A DNA stretch of 64,000 nt from Symsagittifera roscoffensis (GCF_963678635.1 NC_087062.1:55751970-55815969); one strand, 5' to 3'. Positions 24,807 to 37,260 are shown, counted from the first letter of the stretch. Notes: generated by a model from the sequence alone, not told the origin. A program made the numbers and translations.

Positions 24807-24885
24807 GGGCTGTAGCCTAGTGGATAGAGCAAGTGTGAAGCAATCAGAAGGGAGCGGTTTCGAGCCCCAACAGGAGACTTTTTTC
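24807..24885 (+). mobile_element. tRNA-derived SINE or decayed tRNA
   Basis: TAGCCTAGTGG at 24813-24823 matches the pol III A box and GGTTTCGAGCCC at 24856-24867 matches a B box with one extra T. The spacing of about 32 bp is close to a tRNA. I cannot fold a complete cloverleaf and there is no clean acceptor stem, so a SINE head is more likely than a working tRNA. Confidence 0.5.
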
Positions 24886-25508
24886 TAGCTAGAAATAGAC
24901 TAGATTTAGGTAATTACTGATCAGAATTAGGATAAGAAATAAGGTATCTAAAGAAAATCCACGCTTTATTTAAAAATTTCAAAAAAAATTTCTGACCAAA
25001 AATTAGATTTAGATATAAAGTATTTCAGGCCAGAAATAAACAATTTTCTCGGTACGGGAACCTTTTCTCTATAAAATATGCATTTCAAAAATGTCAACAA
25101 TTAAGTGGGTTTTCATTTTCGAGCGTTCGTATTTGTATTACTTACTATTTATATAATACCCACGTAAAAAATTTTAAATATATTTTTTTTCTGAAAATTG
25201 TCTTAATCTACTGAGAATGTGGCCACCAAAATTGAATTTCTGAAAATCGAAATAGGGAGAAATAGTTTTCAAGATAAGAATTGATTTTCTGTTTTGACGA
25301 AAACTAAAAAGTTTTATACAAGATCGCGCGGTTTTTCCCCGCTTTTTGTTTCAGGTTTTGTCATATAAATCTGGAAAACGAAAAACGGGAAACTTTTCAA
25401 CTTCTTTTTTTCCGGTTCCTTTGACTTTTAAACTTGATTTGTTTTCACATACTTAAAATTTGAGATAATCAGTTGGTGCAATTTTTTTTTGAATTTTGCG
25501 GAGAGAAA

Positions 25509-25690
25509 ATGATTTTATCATTTTCACTTTTATCTTTCTTCTTGTCTCAGACTTATTCAAACTGTCTAGATGGCTGCAGTTTTTGTCCACTGGGATTCAG
25601 CCGAGTGCCCGGAATAAACAACACGTGCTTCAGTGTGACCCATGACACATACAATGACATGGAGCATGCATCGGACTGGTGTCGAGGCTT
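25509..25690 (+). CDS. C-type-lectin-like gene, exon 1
   Basis: The ATG at 25509 opens a signal peptide (MILSFSLLSFFLSQTYS) followed by the start of a C-type lectin domain: CSFCPLGFSRV, NNTCFSVTHDTYNDMEHASDWC. The pattern CP.GF...... CF.V.....y...A..WC is the N-terminal half of the fold, with the Trp-Cys just before the first helix. The exon ends in phase 2 at 25690 and is followed by a strong donor GTAAGT at 25691. An in-frame extension upstream lacks an ATG and was not used. The product should be secreted. Exon 2 at 37261 completes the split codon exactly. Confidence 0.7.
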
Positions 25691-26696
25691 GTAAGTTCTC
25701 TAAAATCTGCCCCATAAAATCTGTAAATCGGCTGTGTAGTCTTTCACCCCCGATTTGACCTCCATATTAAAGGAATGCTCATCATACAGCTCCATGCATA
25801 GGCTCTATGGAAAAAAATGCTTATCATAGGATTTCCATTTATGAAAATTGTATGATAAGCATTTTTTTCATGAAATTTTTTTTCCAGGAAAACCTTTAAA
25901 AAGAGTTTTTTGGCAACCCGGGCCGCTTCTTGTCAATGTCGTCTGGAAAATTAGGGGGATTGAAGCTTACATAAAATATATTTTTATTATCAAAACTTTG
26001 ATCAGAAAGTCAATCCGATATTTCGCACGTTGATAACTCCTCTGTTTTTCGAAGCGAAAGTTATTCTATAGACGGTTAAGTGCAGTTGAAATGTTCGGGA
26101 CCCACAAACTTTTTCAGATTAAATCAAACTGGAATTGTCAAAAAGTCAGTATTGTTGGAATTACTGCATTGGGCTGTTTTTTGTCATGACTGAGTTTTTT
26201 GAACTTCAAATTGAATTATCTTTCCTAATCAAACCAAACAAAATGGGACAAATAAATTTTTTTAGTATACTGTCTAAAGAAAATTGAGCCAACAGATTTC
26301 TGATGTTAACAATAACACATCTACTAGAGCTCTTATCAGACAGAAGTTTTGAAAAATTCATTTTAGGTTTAATGCATTTTGAGTTGTTTCCAGCTGAAAG
26401 TCGAACTCAAAAATTCAAATCGAAAATTTTCTTATACCGTCGGATCTTAGGTATTGCTATTTGCTAAGTATAATGTCATTTAAGCAACGCAATGTTTGGA
26501 TCGAAAAATAGTCTCTTTAACAAACGCAAAAAGAAGATAAGAGCAACTTCAGGCGATTAGGCACAATAATTTAAGCATCCGCAAAAAATTGCAAAACAAG
26601 ATTCAAAGCAAAGCGGTGTTTCCCATCCCTAAAACTGCCTAAAACCCATTTGAAAAAGACCTTTAGACCTATATAACCCATATATACACGTGCTAT

Positions 26697-27128
26697 AGTC
26701 TCTTTTCCCTCCTCCCCCACCTAAGAGTTCTTACAAATATTTTTTTGCTCATACTGTCCAATTGACTTGCGAAATAATTGGGCCATGACAAAAACTTTTG
26801 GTTTTCATAATTAACCTTCTGAAACTACTCATTACAGTCAAAAAAGCCGTTTTGGGCACTTTTTGGAAAATTTTGACTGAAAAAATGCGTTTTTTTGGCG
26901 CGCGCTCCCCCTCAAAATTAGTGTATATTGGCGCCGAAGGCGCCCTTAGAAAAGTTTTAGGGTCGGTCGGCCAAAAATGGATTTCTCAAAAAGTACCAAA
27001 GGGGGGAACCTTTGGGTCGGCAGGGGGTCGAATCCCTGAGGGGAAGGAGGCGTCTGCCCCCATGCCCCCCCCCCTAAATCCTCCCCTGCTCGTGTGAGAT
27101 GTGAGGAAAAGAAAAAGAGCCATATGCT
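26697..27128. mobile_element. Nested MITEs: CAGGGG-type inside GGCTCT-type
   Basis: The outer element begins near 26697 (TAGTCTCTTTTCCC) and ends ...GAGGAAAAGAAAAAGAGCC at about 27117-27128. It is interrupted by a 5'-truncated copy of the CAGGGGCGGAT family at about 26836-27088, which ends CCTAAATCCTCCCCTG. The flanks ACGTGCTA and ATATGCTA are a plausible worn 8-bp target duplication for the outer element (two mismatches). Confidence 0.6.
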
Positions 27129-28139
27129 ATCTAATACCGAAGAGCTGAATCTAATAAACCAAAACAAAACTGCTCGTATATCGGGGCAAAACGTTGAATG
27201 TTCCGACGGCACCGTAGCTGGTCTCGAAAAGTTTTTTAAAACAAAAATTTAATGAAATATAAATTTTGGACTGCCAATGTCAAATAATAAGTTTAAAACT
27301 TTTAATAATTTTGAAATAAAAGTCTGAACGCTTAAATTTAGGGTGGGGGGGGGGGGGGGGGAGTTCGGTACAAGGCGCAAATTTTGTATCTGTTCAACTG
27401 TTCAATTTTTTCTAAATATGGGAGAAAAGAGAAATTCTTCACAAAATGCCTTAGAGGGGGATAGTAAAGATAATCCGAGTTTAACTTTGCTGCATTCTAA
27501 CTGGTCAAAAATCAGTGAGAAATTAAGCTATCAAAATAACGCTAGTCGATACATTTTCAAATTTTTATGCTTGTAGAGCAGTAGCCTAATTCGGCTTATT
27601 AAGTCGCACGTTTGATAGTATTAGTTATAATCAGCACCCTTTCTTAAAAGGGGTGGGGTAGATCCCAAAAAGCATATATAAATCACAATTTTTCCCATGC
27701 ATTTCACAATTTGTGCGGCAAATAGCGTTCGGTTCAAGTCATTTAAGGTCGGGGTACGACTGATCATAGTTGATGAGCCAGTGAATTTCATTTGCTTGGT
27801 TGTTCGGTTAATTTCTCAGCTTCCATTTTCTCAGAAAAGCAAGTTCCATTTTGAAAGGAGTTTTTTTTTTACTGTTTTGCCTAAAAACTACCAGGAAACT
27901 TTCAACAAATATCATTATGTTGAAACTGCAAGAACTGTTTTAAGAAGCAAGCTTGAAAACAAATTTGAAAAAAGAAAGCTCGTAATTTAAATTGACAAAA
28001 ATTTTTGTTGAAAAAACTCAATCACGAGAAGTCATCATCTACCACACCAAAACCCGATAGCTTAAAATTGATATGGAAATAGGTAAAAAGAAACTTATTT
28101 TTCAAAAATTTCTCATTTTTGTTCTAAATTCGGCTGTTC

Positions 28140-28700
28140 CAGATAAAAAAAAATGTTGTTTAAACTGTCGAAGAGTGCGACGGAGTAATTTTGCTCGGGT
28201 TGTGTTGTTTTCTCGAGACAAGTTTTCATTTTTTATCTAGGATTTTTTGACAAGTTTTTTGATATCAATTAAAAAATATTGTTGTTTTGAGCTCAAATTT
28301 GAAAAGATATCTTACCTGTTATCATTTTTCATAAAACTATGGGGTCTAAAATTGCCACTGTGATCAATTATGGACAATTAATGCGCGATATATTTCCGCT
28401 ACTAACTCATAAGCTGAGATTTAATTCGTCATGAAAACCGTTCCAAATTGGTTGAAGCACGCTGTTTGCCATAAATTTAATGTTATTAGTTGCAAAATTT
28501 ATCACGTTCTACAATATATAGTAATTGGGGGGATGATTCAAAAAAACTCGAATCTATTTTTAATTTTTTTTTGAAAAAATCGTCAATTTTTTTCAAAGCG
28601 AACTCTACTCCATAGACCTTAAGAGGCAGTCGGAACATTCAGGGCTTCGCCCTGATAGTAGCAGTCTTGTTATGTTTGGGGCAGACAAAGAAATTAACAC
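28140..28700 (+). repeat. Diverged relative of the 1.36-kb array unit
   Basis: The order of blocks (CTCG..GTTGTGTTGTTTTCTC, TTTTGATATCA, GATCAATTATGGACAATTA, ACCGTTCCAAATTGGTTGAAGC) and, later, GGAACATTC..GCTTCGCCCTGATA..AGCAGTCTTGTT parallels the tandem unit at 30090-30460, but in a different order and with much divergence. Confidence 0.5.
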
Positions 28701-29677
28701 TTTGATATTGAACAACATATTCTTCATTAGTTAACTCAACCGAATAGCAATTTCTTTAAAAAGTGCTTTGTCTAAAAATAAATATCTTTGCTTTAAATTT
28801 TTTGTCAATTCCTCCATACGCAATTAAAGAAGCAGTTTCAGATAAATTAGAAGCATAGGAAACAAGACCTGGAAAAATGAAGCAATTATGAGAATGCCGC
28901 AAAAACATCAAAAAAATCGAGCTCTTTTGCCAAAAAAATTGAGATGTTTTTGAACTGAATTATTATATGGAGACAGAACTGACACTAATTAGCAAGAAAA
29001 TTTTACTGAATTTGTTTTACGGTTGAAATTTACTAGAAGTAACTATTCAGTCCTCAAAAATTGAGAAATCAAAAAAATGGGAACTGTTCCTGAATTTATT
29101 TACTGATGTTAGCTAATTAGGCAGAATAAAACTTTTACTAAAGCTAATTAGCAAGAAACTATTACTGCGTTTAACTTATAATTGATTTATACTAGAACTA
29201 CTTATTCATTCATCACAAATCGACAAATCAAAGTAATAGGAAAATGTAATGACGAAGCTTAATTTTTGCTTCAAGCCTGGACCTAAGTTCTGTATATTCA
29301 TTCAATTTTTTCAAATATCGACCACCCTGGTGTAATTTTGTTCAGTTTTAACGAATATTATCAATTTCTCATTTTTTTCATTCTGTTACATAGTGTGAAT
29401 TAATCCAAGTTTGAAGCCAAAGTTTTACTTTCAGAATAAAAATTTTGGTGAGTGCCGATTGTAACAAAATTGAACTGTCCCTGAAATAAAAAGAATTCAT
29501 TGTAACGCTAAGATCATTTTAAATTTTCACTATACTGCTTGAAAATCAAGGCGAGGCCCTGAACGCTCCGGTTGCATATTCAGGTCTATGTATATGGAGT
29601 AGTGTTCGAATTTAAAAAATGGGTGGCATTTATAAAAAATGATAGAAAATTCAAAATTTGTTTTTGATTTTTTTTTC

Positions 29678-32600
29678 TAAAAAATCTCTCCACACGCTAA
29701 TTTTTTTACAAAGTGATGTATTGTTCCAACTTTCGAAGAAAATGCGAAATATTCATTATTGGGGGTGGTTTTTTTTAGTCAAATTTCGACTTGTTAACCA
29801 AGCATTTTAGACGAAATTTTTTTACCATCTGAAAAATATTGGTTTGCTTTAGCTCAAGCTTGAAAAAGATATTATATCGGTGATAATTTTCTTGTAAAAT
29901 TACGGGGGTTCATAAACGGTGAGTCCTGCACCTTCATCCTAGTAAAATAACACGAGGCGCTGCACTCGCCCTTTGCAATTGATGTAGCATTTAGGGGGCA
30001 AACCAAGAAAAAAATGGAAAAAATATGTTTTTCAATGATTTTTTCAATTAGTCAAATTAAAAAAATGTTTAGAGGTTTTTATAGTTTAGTCGGAACATTC
30101 CAGCTTTTGCCCTGATATACGAGCAGTCTTGTTGTTTCGATTATTTTCGAAGATGTGCTCGAGGTGGTTTTCTTTCTCCAGACAAATTTTTACTTTTTAA
30201 TTTGTGACTTTTTACGGATTTGTGCTTATATCATTCGGTGATATTGTTGTCTTGCATACAATTTAAAAAAAAAATATTTCATTTGAGATCGTTTTTTTTG
30301 CAATATTATGAGTGTTTAAAGAATGCCAATTTGACCAATATCAGACAATTAGTGCTTGATATATTTTTACGCAGAATTTTTACGCTATTAACGCCTGATC
30401 GGATATTCAACCCGTGTTGAAAATTGTTCCAAATTGATTTGAAGCGTGATAGATGGTCTATTGGATACTTTGCAATATTGAAATTTTTAAAACTTGAGTT
30501 CGGTTTTAGTCAAGCATTCATTAGACTAAATTGCTCGCCTCTCAATACATTTGCAACAAATTTTTAGACAATTGTCACTTTTTTGATCATCATAAATTCG
30601 CAAAAAAGGTTTACCGACAAAAAATTTGTTGAATTTTCAGCTCAAGACAACATTTATTTTTGACTGATGTTTAAACAAGCTATGTCAAAAAAGCTAGCTA
30701 AAAAATCAAAGCTTGTCTGGAAAAAAACCAACCCGAGCTCAAATAATCCAGCGTTTTCCTTAAATCAAGCGGAACAAAAGTTAAATAAGGAACAGATTTG
30801 TGCCATAAAATAAAAAACATGACAATTAAAAGTTTGGGCTCTTTTTCCTTTTCCCCCCACCTGCAAATTTTTATATTTGAAGTTACTGTTCACTTTGTCC
30901 GATTGTCGTGAAAATTGACATGCAGAATAATTAGGCCAATACAAGCATTCTAAAAAATCTCTCCACACGCTAATTTATTTACAAAGTGATGTATTGTTCC
31001 GACTTTCGAAGAAAATGCGAAATATTCATTAATGGGGGTGGTTTTTTTCAGTCAAATTTCGACTTGTTAACCAAGCAATTTGGACGAAATTTTTTTATCA
31101 TCTGAAAAATATTGGTTTGCTTTAGCTCAAGCTTGAAAAAGATATTCCATCGGTGATAATTTTCTTGTAAAATTACGGGAGTTCAAAAACGGTTAACTGG
31201 CCAGTTTATGATAACAAGCGTGGAATATATTGCTTTTTTGTTACACGCAGAAGCGGGCAAGTAATGCGTTTCAAATTGAAGTGAGTCCTGCACCTTCATC
31301 CTAGTAAAATAACACGAGGCGCTGCACTCGCCCTTTGCAATTGATGTAGCATTTAGGGGGCAAACCAAGAAAAAAATGGAAAAAATATGTTTTTCAATGA
31401 TTTTTTCAATTAGTCAAATTAAAAAAATGTTTAGAGGTTTTTATAGTTTAGTCGGAACATTCCAGCTTTTGCCCTGATATACGAGCAGTCTTGTTGTTTC
31501 GATTATTTTCGAAGATGTGCTCGAGGTGGTTTTCTTTCTCCAGACAAATTTTTACTTTTTAATTTGTGACTTTTTACGGATTTGTGCTTATATCATTCGG
31601 TGATATTGTTGTCTTGCACACATTTTAAAAAAAAAATATTTCATTTGAGATCGTTTTTTTTGCAATATTATGGGTGTTTAAAGAATGCCAATTTGACCAA
31701 TATCAGACAATTAGTGCTTGATATATTTTTACGCAGAATTTTTACGCTATTAACGCGTGATCGGATATTCAACCCGTGTTGAAAATTGTTCCAAATTGAT
31801 TTGAAGCGTGATAGATGGTCTATTGGATACTTTGCAATATTGAAATTTTTAAAACTTGAGTTCGGTTTTAGTCAAGCATTCATTAGACTAAATTGCTCGC
31901 CTCTCAATACATTTGCAACAAATTTTTAGACAATTGTCACTTTTTTGATCATCATAAATTCGCAAAAAAGGTTTACCGACAAAAAATTTGTTGAATTTTC
32001 AGCTCAAGACAACATTTATTTTTGACTGATGTTTAAACAAGCTATGTCAAAAAAGCTAGCTAAAAAATCAAAGCTTGTCTGGAAAAAAACCAACCCGAGC
32101 TCAAATAATCCAGCGTTTTCCTTAAATCAAGCGGAACAAAAGTTAAATAAGGAACAGATTTGTGCCATAAAATAAAAAACATGACAATTAAAAGTTTGGG
32201 CTCTTTTTCCTTTTCCCCCCACCTGCAAATTTTTATATTTGAAGTTACTGTTCACTTTGTCCGATTGTCGTGAAAATTGACATGCAGAATAATTAGGCCA
32301 ATACAAGCATTCTAAAAAATCTCTCCACACGCTAATTTATTTACAAAGTGATGTATTGTTCCGACTTTCGAAGAAAATGCGAAATATTCATTAATGGGGG
32401 TGGTTTTTTTCAGTCAAATTTCGACTTGTTAACCAAGCAATTTGGACGAAATTTTTTTATCATCTGAAAAATATTGGTTTGCTTTAGCTCAAGCTTGAAA
32501 AAGATATTCCATCGGTGATAATTTTCTTGTAAAATTACGGGAGTTCAAAAACGGTTAACTGGCCAGTTTATGATAACAAGCGTGGAATATATTGCTTTTT

Positions 32601-33172
32601 TGTTACACGCAGAAGCAGGCAAGTAATGCGTTTCAAGTTGAAGTGAGTCCTGCACCTTCATCCTAGTAAAATAACACGAGGCGCTGCACTCGCCATTTGC
32701 AATTGATGTAGCATTTAGGGGGACAAACCAAGAAAAAATGGAAAAAATATGTTTTTCAATGATTTTTTCAATTAGTCAAATTAAAAAAATGTTTAGAGGT
32801 TTTTATAGTTTAGTCGGAACATTCCAGCTTTTGCCTTAATATACGAGCAGTCTTGTTGTTTCGACTATTTTCGAAGATGTGCTCGAGGTGGTTTTTTTTC
32901 TCCAGACAAATTTTTACTTTTTAATTTGTGACTTTTTACGGATTTGTGCTAATATCATTCGTTGATATTGTTGTCTTGCACCCAATTTATAAAAATATTT
33001 CACTTGAGATTGTTTTTTTGCAAAATTATGGGTGTTTAAAGAACGCCAATTTGACCAATATCAGACAATTAGTGCGCTATTAACGCGTGAATTTTTATTG
33101 TCCGATTTTTATTAACTTCGTCCGATTGTCGTGAAAATTGACATGCAGAAAAATTAGGCCAATACAAGCATA
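29678..33172 (+). repeat. Tandem array: two units plus a deleted third
   Basis: Unit A is 29678-30950 (1273 bp), unit B 30951-32312 (1362 bp) and unit C 32313-about 33172 (internally deleted after TTAACGCGTGA). Each unit starts TCTAAAAAATCTCTCCACACGC. B and C contain an 88-90 bp segment (31192-31280 in B) absent from A. B and C are almost identical where they overlap and A is close behind. The end of each of units A and B is the left half of a GGCTCTTTTTCC MITE broken at ACAAGCAT. Short plus frames at 30220 and 31582 (66 codons) are part of the repeat and not credible genes. Confidence 0.88.
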
Positions 33173-33261
33173 TTTGGTCTTCATTATCAACCTTGTAAAA
33201 CCACTCGTTAGACCATAAAATTCATGTCTGTGTGAGGTGGGGGGGAAAAGGAAAAAGAGCC
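33173..33261. mobile_element. Right half of GGCTCT-family MITE
   Basis: Starting at ATTTGGTCTTCATTATCAACC and ending GGAAAAGGAAAAAGAGCC at 33261, this is the right half of the MITE family seen intact at 24494-24732. Its left half lies just before it in unit C, so only the last array unit carries the whole element. Confidence 0.7.
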
Positions 33262-33339
33262 AAAGCTTGAATTATGAAGCAAGTTGTTTAAAAATTAATT
33301 TTTCTTACAGCAGGAACTGTTTCATTTCAAAGTTTCTAA

Positions 33340-33600
33340 AAGATACTACTTTTGCATGCGTTTTTGAGGAATGGTCAGCTGCATCGTTTCCGCCTATCTT
33401 CAAAACAACAATACCCGGCCTCGCGTCTTTTAATTTTTGTCGACACTTTTCGCTAAATTGCTATTTTGTCCGCTGTTGTGGCACTAAAAATCCCGTTTTG
33501 TTCCAAATACTGGCCATTCGAACTTCATGGGATTCTTCGACAATAATAACTTTTATCTCAATAAATGACATTGTCCAATCAATTATCTGAAAGTACTTAC
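33340..33600 (-). pseudogene. SGNH/GDSL-hydrolase-like relic 1
   Basis: Read on the minus strand from about 33590, a VIIVEESHEVRMASIW stretch resembles the GDS block I motif of SGNH hydrolases with the catalytic Ser context worn (GDSH expected), and GIVVLKIGGNDAADH resembles the block with the GGND motif. One stop lies between them. About 85 codons are legible. SGNH-like esterase domains occur in host genes and in several invertebrate transposons; which applies here is unknown. It lies antisense in the lectin gene intron. Confidence 0.42.
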
Positions 33601-33677
33601 TTTAGCTAAACCGCTGATTAACCCATTTTATCACTAATTTATCGAAGTTTTAGCTCAGCTCAATAACTTGATCACTT

Positions 33678-34115
33678 TCATAAGCTATGATGAACCGGCT
33701 CAACTATAACCATCACGCCAAAAGCATGATGTTTGCCACCTCGAACGACCTTTGGCTCCCAATTAAACACCCCAATTTGCCAGCGAAGGCAGGTGAAAAT
33801 TGGAGATCCAATTTTTCTAAGGGAAATTGAGGGAAGGCTTTTTAACATAGGAAAGCAAAAAATTGTCAAAATAGATTTATGAGGTTCAAAAAATGCTGCA
33901 TGCTTTTTTAGGGGATAGTCAATTGCATGGTTCCCGCCAATAATCGAAACAACAATATCCTACATTGATTCTTTTAACTTCTGTCGTCATGATTGCCAAG
34001 GCTATTTTATCCCCCCCCCCTGTGGTCTTAGTTTTCCGTAATGCTCCAAAAACACTACGTGGGAATCTCCGACAATTGATACTTTTTTTCTAGTTGAATG
34101 AACTTTTCCAATCAG
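33678..34115 (-). pseudogene. SGNH/GDSL-hydrolase-like relic 2
   Basis: A second, diverged copy of the same domain: KKVSIVGDSHVVFLEH near 34060 keeps the GDSH motif and DIVVSIIGGNHAIDYP near 33950 keeps GGN. A G-run of ten (34011-34020 on this strand) and stops break it. A continuing open frame at 33869-33678 could be its C-terminal part (a GKHHAFGVMVIVEPVHH stretch), although I cannot place the catalytic Asp-x-x-His. Relation to relic 1 suggests duplication of one gene or element. Confidence 0.42.
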
Positions 34116-34133
34116 TTATCTCATACATAGTTA

Positions 34134-34508
34134 CAGGGGCGGATCTAGGATTTTCATGAGGGGGGGGGGCGGATTTTCATAAAGTTTTCAAAAATATTGA
34201 CTACCTTTTTCTAGGTCGACCAAATTGATTTTTCGAGCTCTCCTAAAGCACTAAAAAGACTTTGTTTTGGCCAAAATTTCTGCGCCGCAGGCAAATTTTT
34301 TGAAAAAAAAAAAACAGGTCAAAAAAGCCGTTTTTGGACACATTTTGGAAAATTTTGACAAAAAATCGCTTTTTTTTGGCGCGCGCTCCCCCTCAAAGTT
34401 AGAATATATTGGCGCTGAAGGCACCTTTAGAAAAATTTGAGGGTAAGTTGGCCAAAAATGGATTTCTTAAAAAAAAACAAAGCCCCAACCCCCCTAAATC
34501 CGCCCCTG
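34134..34508. mobile_element. hAT-type MITE, CAGGGGCGGAT family, with 8-bp TSD
   Basis: 375 bp with inverted ends CAGGGGCGGATCTAGG and CCTAAATCCGCCCCTG and perfect 8-bp duplications CATAGTTA at 34126-34133 and 34509-34516. G-run after the left end. Contains short internal words GGCGCGCGCTCCCC and GCGCCGCAGGC shared by the family. Non-coding. Confidence 0.92.
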
Positions 34509-34919
34509 CATAGTTATACGTAAGGCGCAGATTGACCCACTTCAGAATTGAATCATGGGGAATTAACCTTAGCTCATTATCCAGGATCCCTACTCACTGT
34601 GGATCAAAACCCGAATTAAAAAAAAACAGCTTAAAAGTTGATTTCTTGTTCATATTTTCTACGCGAAGATCAAATTTTTTTTAAAACAGGCAATAAATAC
34701 ATGAAAAACACGTGAGCAACTTTCTCGGTTTGGAAAATCTTGCGCTCGTTTTCTTACTTGACCTCAAATATTCTCGTGTTTTTCTCGTGTTTGAACTTGA
34801 AATCCAAAAAACGTGGGCAAAACAAGTGAACATTTTTGGGTTTGTACTTTGCCGGAAACAAAATTTTTTTAATTTAAAATTCTGATAAAGACTTTGAATT
34901 TTTAAAAACAATTTTGTAG

Positions 34920-35140
34920 CTTAAAACCTTTGACTTTTTTTAACTCAAGAATCTAAACAGTTTGACACATGATTTTGTCTATAGCTTGACTTTTTTATAC
35001 TCTATTCGAATCTGTTTGGCAAAAGACTCGACCCTGTTTGACCTTTGATTGTTTATTTGACCGTGTCGACCTTTTTTGACTCTATTTGACCCTGTTCGAC
35101 AAAGAATTTGACCCTGTTTGATCTTTGATTATTCTCTCGG
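34920..35140. repeat. Degenerate TTTGACCCTGTT tandem repeat
   Basis: Irregular repeats of a 12-20 bp unit with the words TTTGACTCTATT, TTTGACCCTGTT, TTCGACAAAG and TTTGATTATT, plus-strand reading. No gene. Confidence 0.6.
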
Positions 35141-35840
35141 GGTCTCAGGTGAAAGAAGATATAGGTTCTTTTTTACAATCAGAAAGAAATTTGAGATAGT
35201 ATTATAAATAAAAAAAGCACTATTTATTAGAAGGCCCCTCTATAATATCTAGTCAAACCTAAAAAACTTTTACCTGTTTGTTTGAAACAAGCACAGAACT
35301 TACTATTTTCATTTGAATTTTCAAAAAGTGTTTCTAAAGAAATTGATCAAAGTTGCAACCGTTGTTCTGTGAAATTATTGTTTCCACTAAAAAAGTGATC
35401 GGGCTGGACCCGGGCTTGAAATTTTTGTTCTCCACCGGTTCCAACTCTAATGATGACATGACTTTTTTTTCAACTGGTGGTTAATTGGTAGCTTCATTTA
35501 TACATATTTGATAAAGACAATTTTAATCATAGCAGAACTTCGCGGATCAGTCTTACGCCTATAATATTTTCACTGCCCTTTAAAAAAATTGATGATATTA
35601 AGATTTCGAAAAAAAAATTTTTTTTCTAGATAACAGCCATAACGTAACTGTATATGGTAAAAATTTGGGTTGTATAGGGAATTAATATGATGAACTAGCT
35701 TGCCTCACTTCAATTATAAAATTTTTTGAGTCCGGGATAATTTGTCACGCTTAAATAAATTGAGGTAATTCGAAGTAAGTACAAAAATTTTTTGCCAGCT
35801 AATTTTTCTTACATTTGAACTGAAGTAGTATGATTTGAGT

Positions 35841-36164
35841 CAGGGGCGGATCTGGGATTTTCTTGGGGGCGGGCGGATTTTCAAAAAAAAATCGAAAATT
35901 TTGACGACCTTTTTTTTAGGTCAACCAAATTGGTTTTTTGAGGTCTCCCAAAGCACTGTTTTACCCCTATTTTGGCAAAATTTTCTGCGCCGCAGGCAAA
36001 TTTTTGAAAAAAAAACAGTCAAAAAGGCGGCGTTTTTAGGCACTTTTTGGAAAATTTTGACCAAAAAATTGCGTTTAAAAACTCCCCCCTCAAAATTAGT
36101 AAAAACTGGCGCCTATAGAAAAATTTTAGGGTCGGTCGGCCCGCCCACCTTAAATCCTCCCCTG
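35841..36164. mobile_element. hAT-type MITE, CAGGGGCGGAT family, second full copy
   Basis: 324 bp, ends CAGGGGCGGATCTGGG and TTAAATCCTCCCCTG, with perfect 8-bp duplications ATTTGAGT at 35833-35840 and 36165-36172. A plus frame of 111 codons through it (35835-36170) is repeat sequence, not a gene. It differs from the 34134 copy by many substitutions and indels. Confidence 0.92.
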
Positions 36165-36458
36165 ATTTGAGTACAGAAATGGTTGACTGAATACGGAATT
36201 TATTCTAAATACAGAAACCATCTCAAACAAATTTATCTTTTTTTCTTTAAAAGTTAAAAAATTACATTTAGTCGTATCAAGTTAAATCTTTTAATAATCC
36301 GACTCTCCCTCATTCATGTATGTCAAGCCAAGCAGTTTTGAGGAAAACGAAAAATTAAATTAAGACCATTTATCCACGGGGGACAGGACCAACACAAGAG
36401 CTGTACAGCTCATCACGGCGAACCGCTGTTGTGCCCCTGTTTAAGAACTACATGCAAT

Positions 36459-36590
36459 TTTTTTTGGTTATTTTTCTGGGCTGGGTAATGTTGCTTCACC
36501 CTCAAGCAACGAGCACGGATCATGATGGGCCTCGAACATCTGACCTTTCGATTAAGAGGCGGAGACGTAAGAACTTCACCACCGCGTTAA
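36459..36590 (-). mobile_element. tRNA-Lys-like SINE
   Basis: On the minus strand the segment starts GCGGTGGTGAAGTTC (36584 down), has CTCTTAATC at about 36555, which is the anticodon-arm sequence of tRNA-Lys(CUU), and a B box GATGTTCGAGGCCC at 36540-36527. It ends in an A-run (T-run at 36458-36465 on the plus strand). Head plus A-tail suggests a SINE. Confidence 0.55.
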
Positions 36591-37260
36591 ATTTGAAAAA
36601 AAATAACATCAACGTGCGAACTCAAAACTTTTGATAAAATGGCTAAATGTATAAGTTAATTTGTATAAAACAGTTTTGTCTTATCGGGTAAATTAAAATG
36701 TCCAACTTGGTCTAGATTCTCATCGACTCCGAGAACAGTCAGTCAGTCTGTGATGATTTTAAGCTGCAGTCACGGGACATAGAAGTTGCACTTTTTTGAT
36801 TTCAACGAGAAAACGAAAGAATGTTTTCTTCACGTTTTGTCGTTGTGTGTGAATTGCGATTGTGATCAAGCTTGAGTCTTATCAAAATTAAACTTTAATG
36901 TATTTTTTTTTGCAAACACATATTCTTTTCTCTGACAAAGGATTATTAAATTTACTGGTGTTCAGCTATCTTCATTGACGAATTTGAGTTTGCTTCTTAA
37001 GTTTTTTCTGAAAAATAATTTATTAATTATAATTTTTGCGGAATAACTTAACAGGCGAAGTCAAGTCTTCCGTTTTAAATGGTCGAAAAAATTACAACGT
37101 GAAGTTTGAGAGTTTGGAAGAGTTTTTCTTGGTAATAAATTAAGTCGAAACTACAATGCTCGCAAAAACGTTATTCCTAATTATTGAACTTTTTTTGAAT
37201 TTTTGTTTTGAACATTGTGATCTACTTGCACTGAAACCGACTGTTCGTGTTTTGATTTAG

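Larger units (their letters stand above)
25691..37260 (+). other. Intron 1 of the lectin-like gene (11,570 bp)
   Basis: GTAAGT at 25691 and a TTTTGATTTAG acceptor ending at 37260. The intron is filled with MITEs, a tandem array, SGNH-like relics and a SINE, listed separately. Stretches with nothing recognised: 25691-26696, 27129-28139 (a G-run at 27343-27361 and one unsupported plus frame at 27697-27990), 28701-29677, 34509-34919, 35141-35832 and 36591-37260. That the two exons are joined is inference from phase and protein pattern. Confidence 0.6.

Noticed and set aside
24807..24885. Functional tRNA gene
   Set aside because: A and B box-like words are present but no full cloverleaf or acceptor stem could be formed; kept as a SINE-like feature only.
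30220..30420. 66-codon plus ORF repeated in the tandem array
   Set aside because: Its conservation is explained by recent duplication of the whole unit; no coding features.
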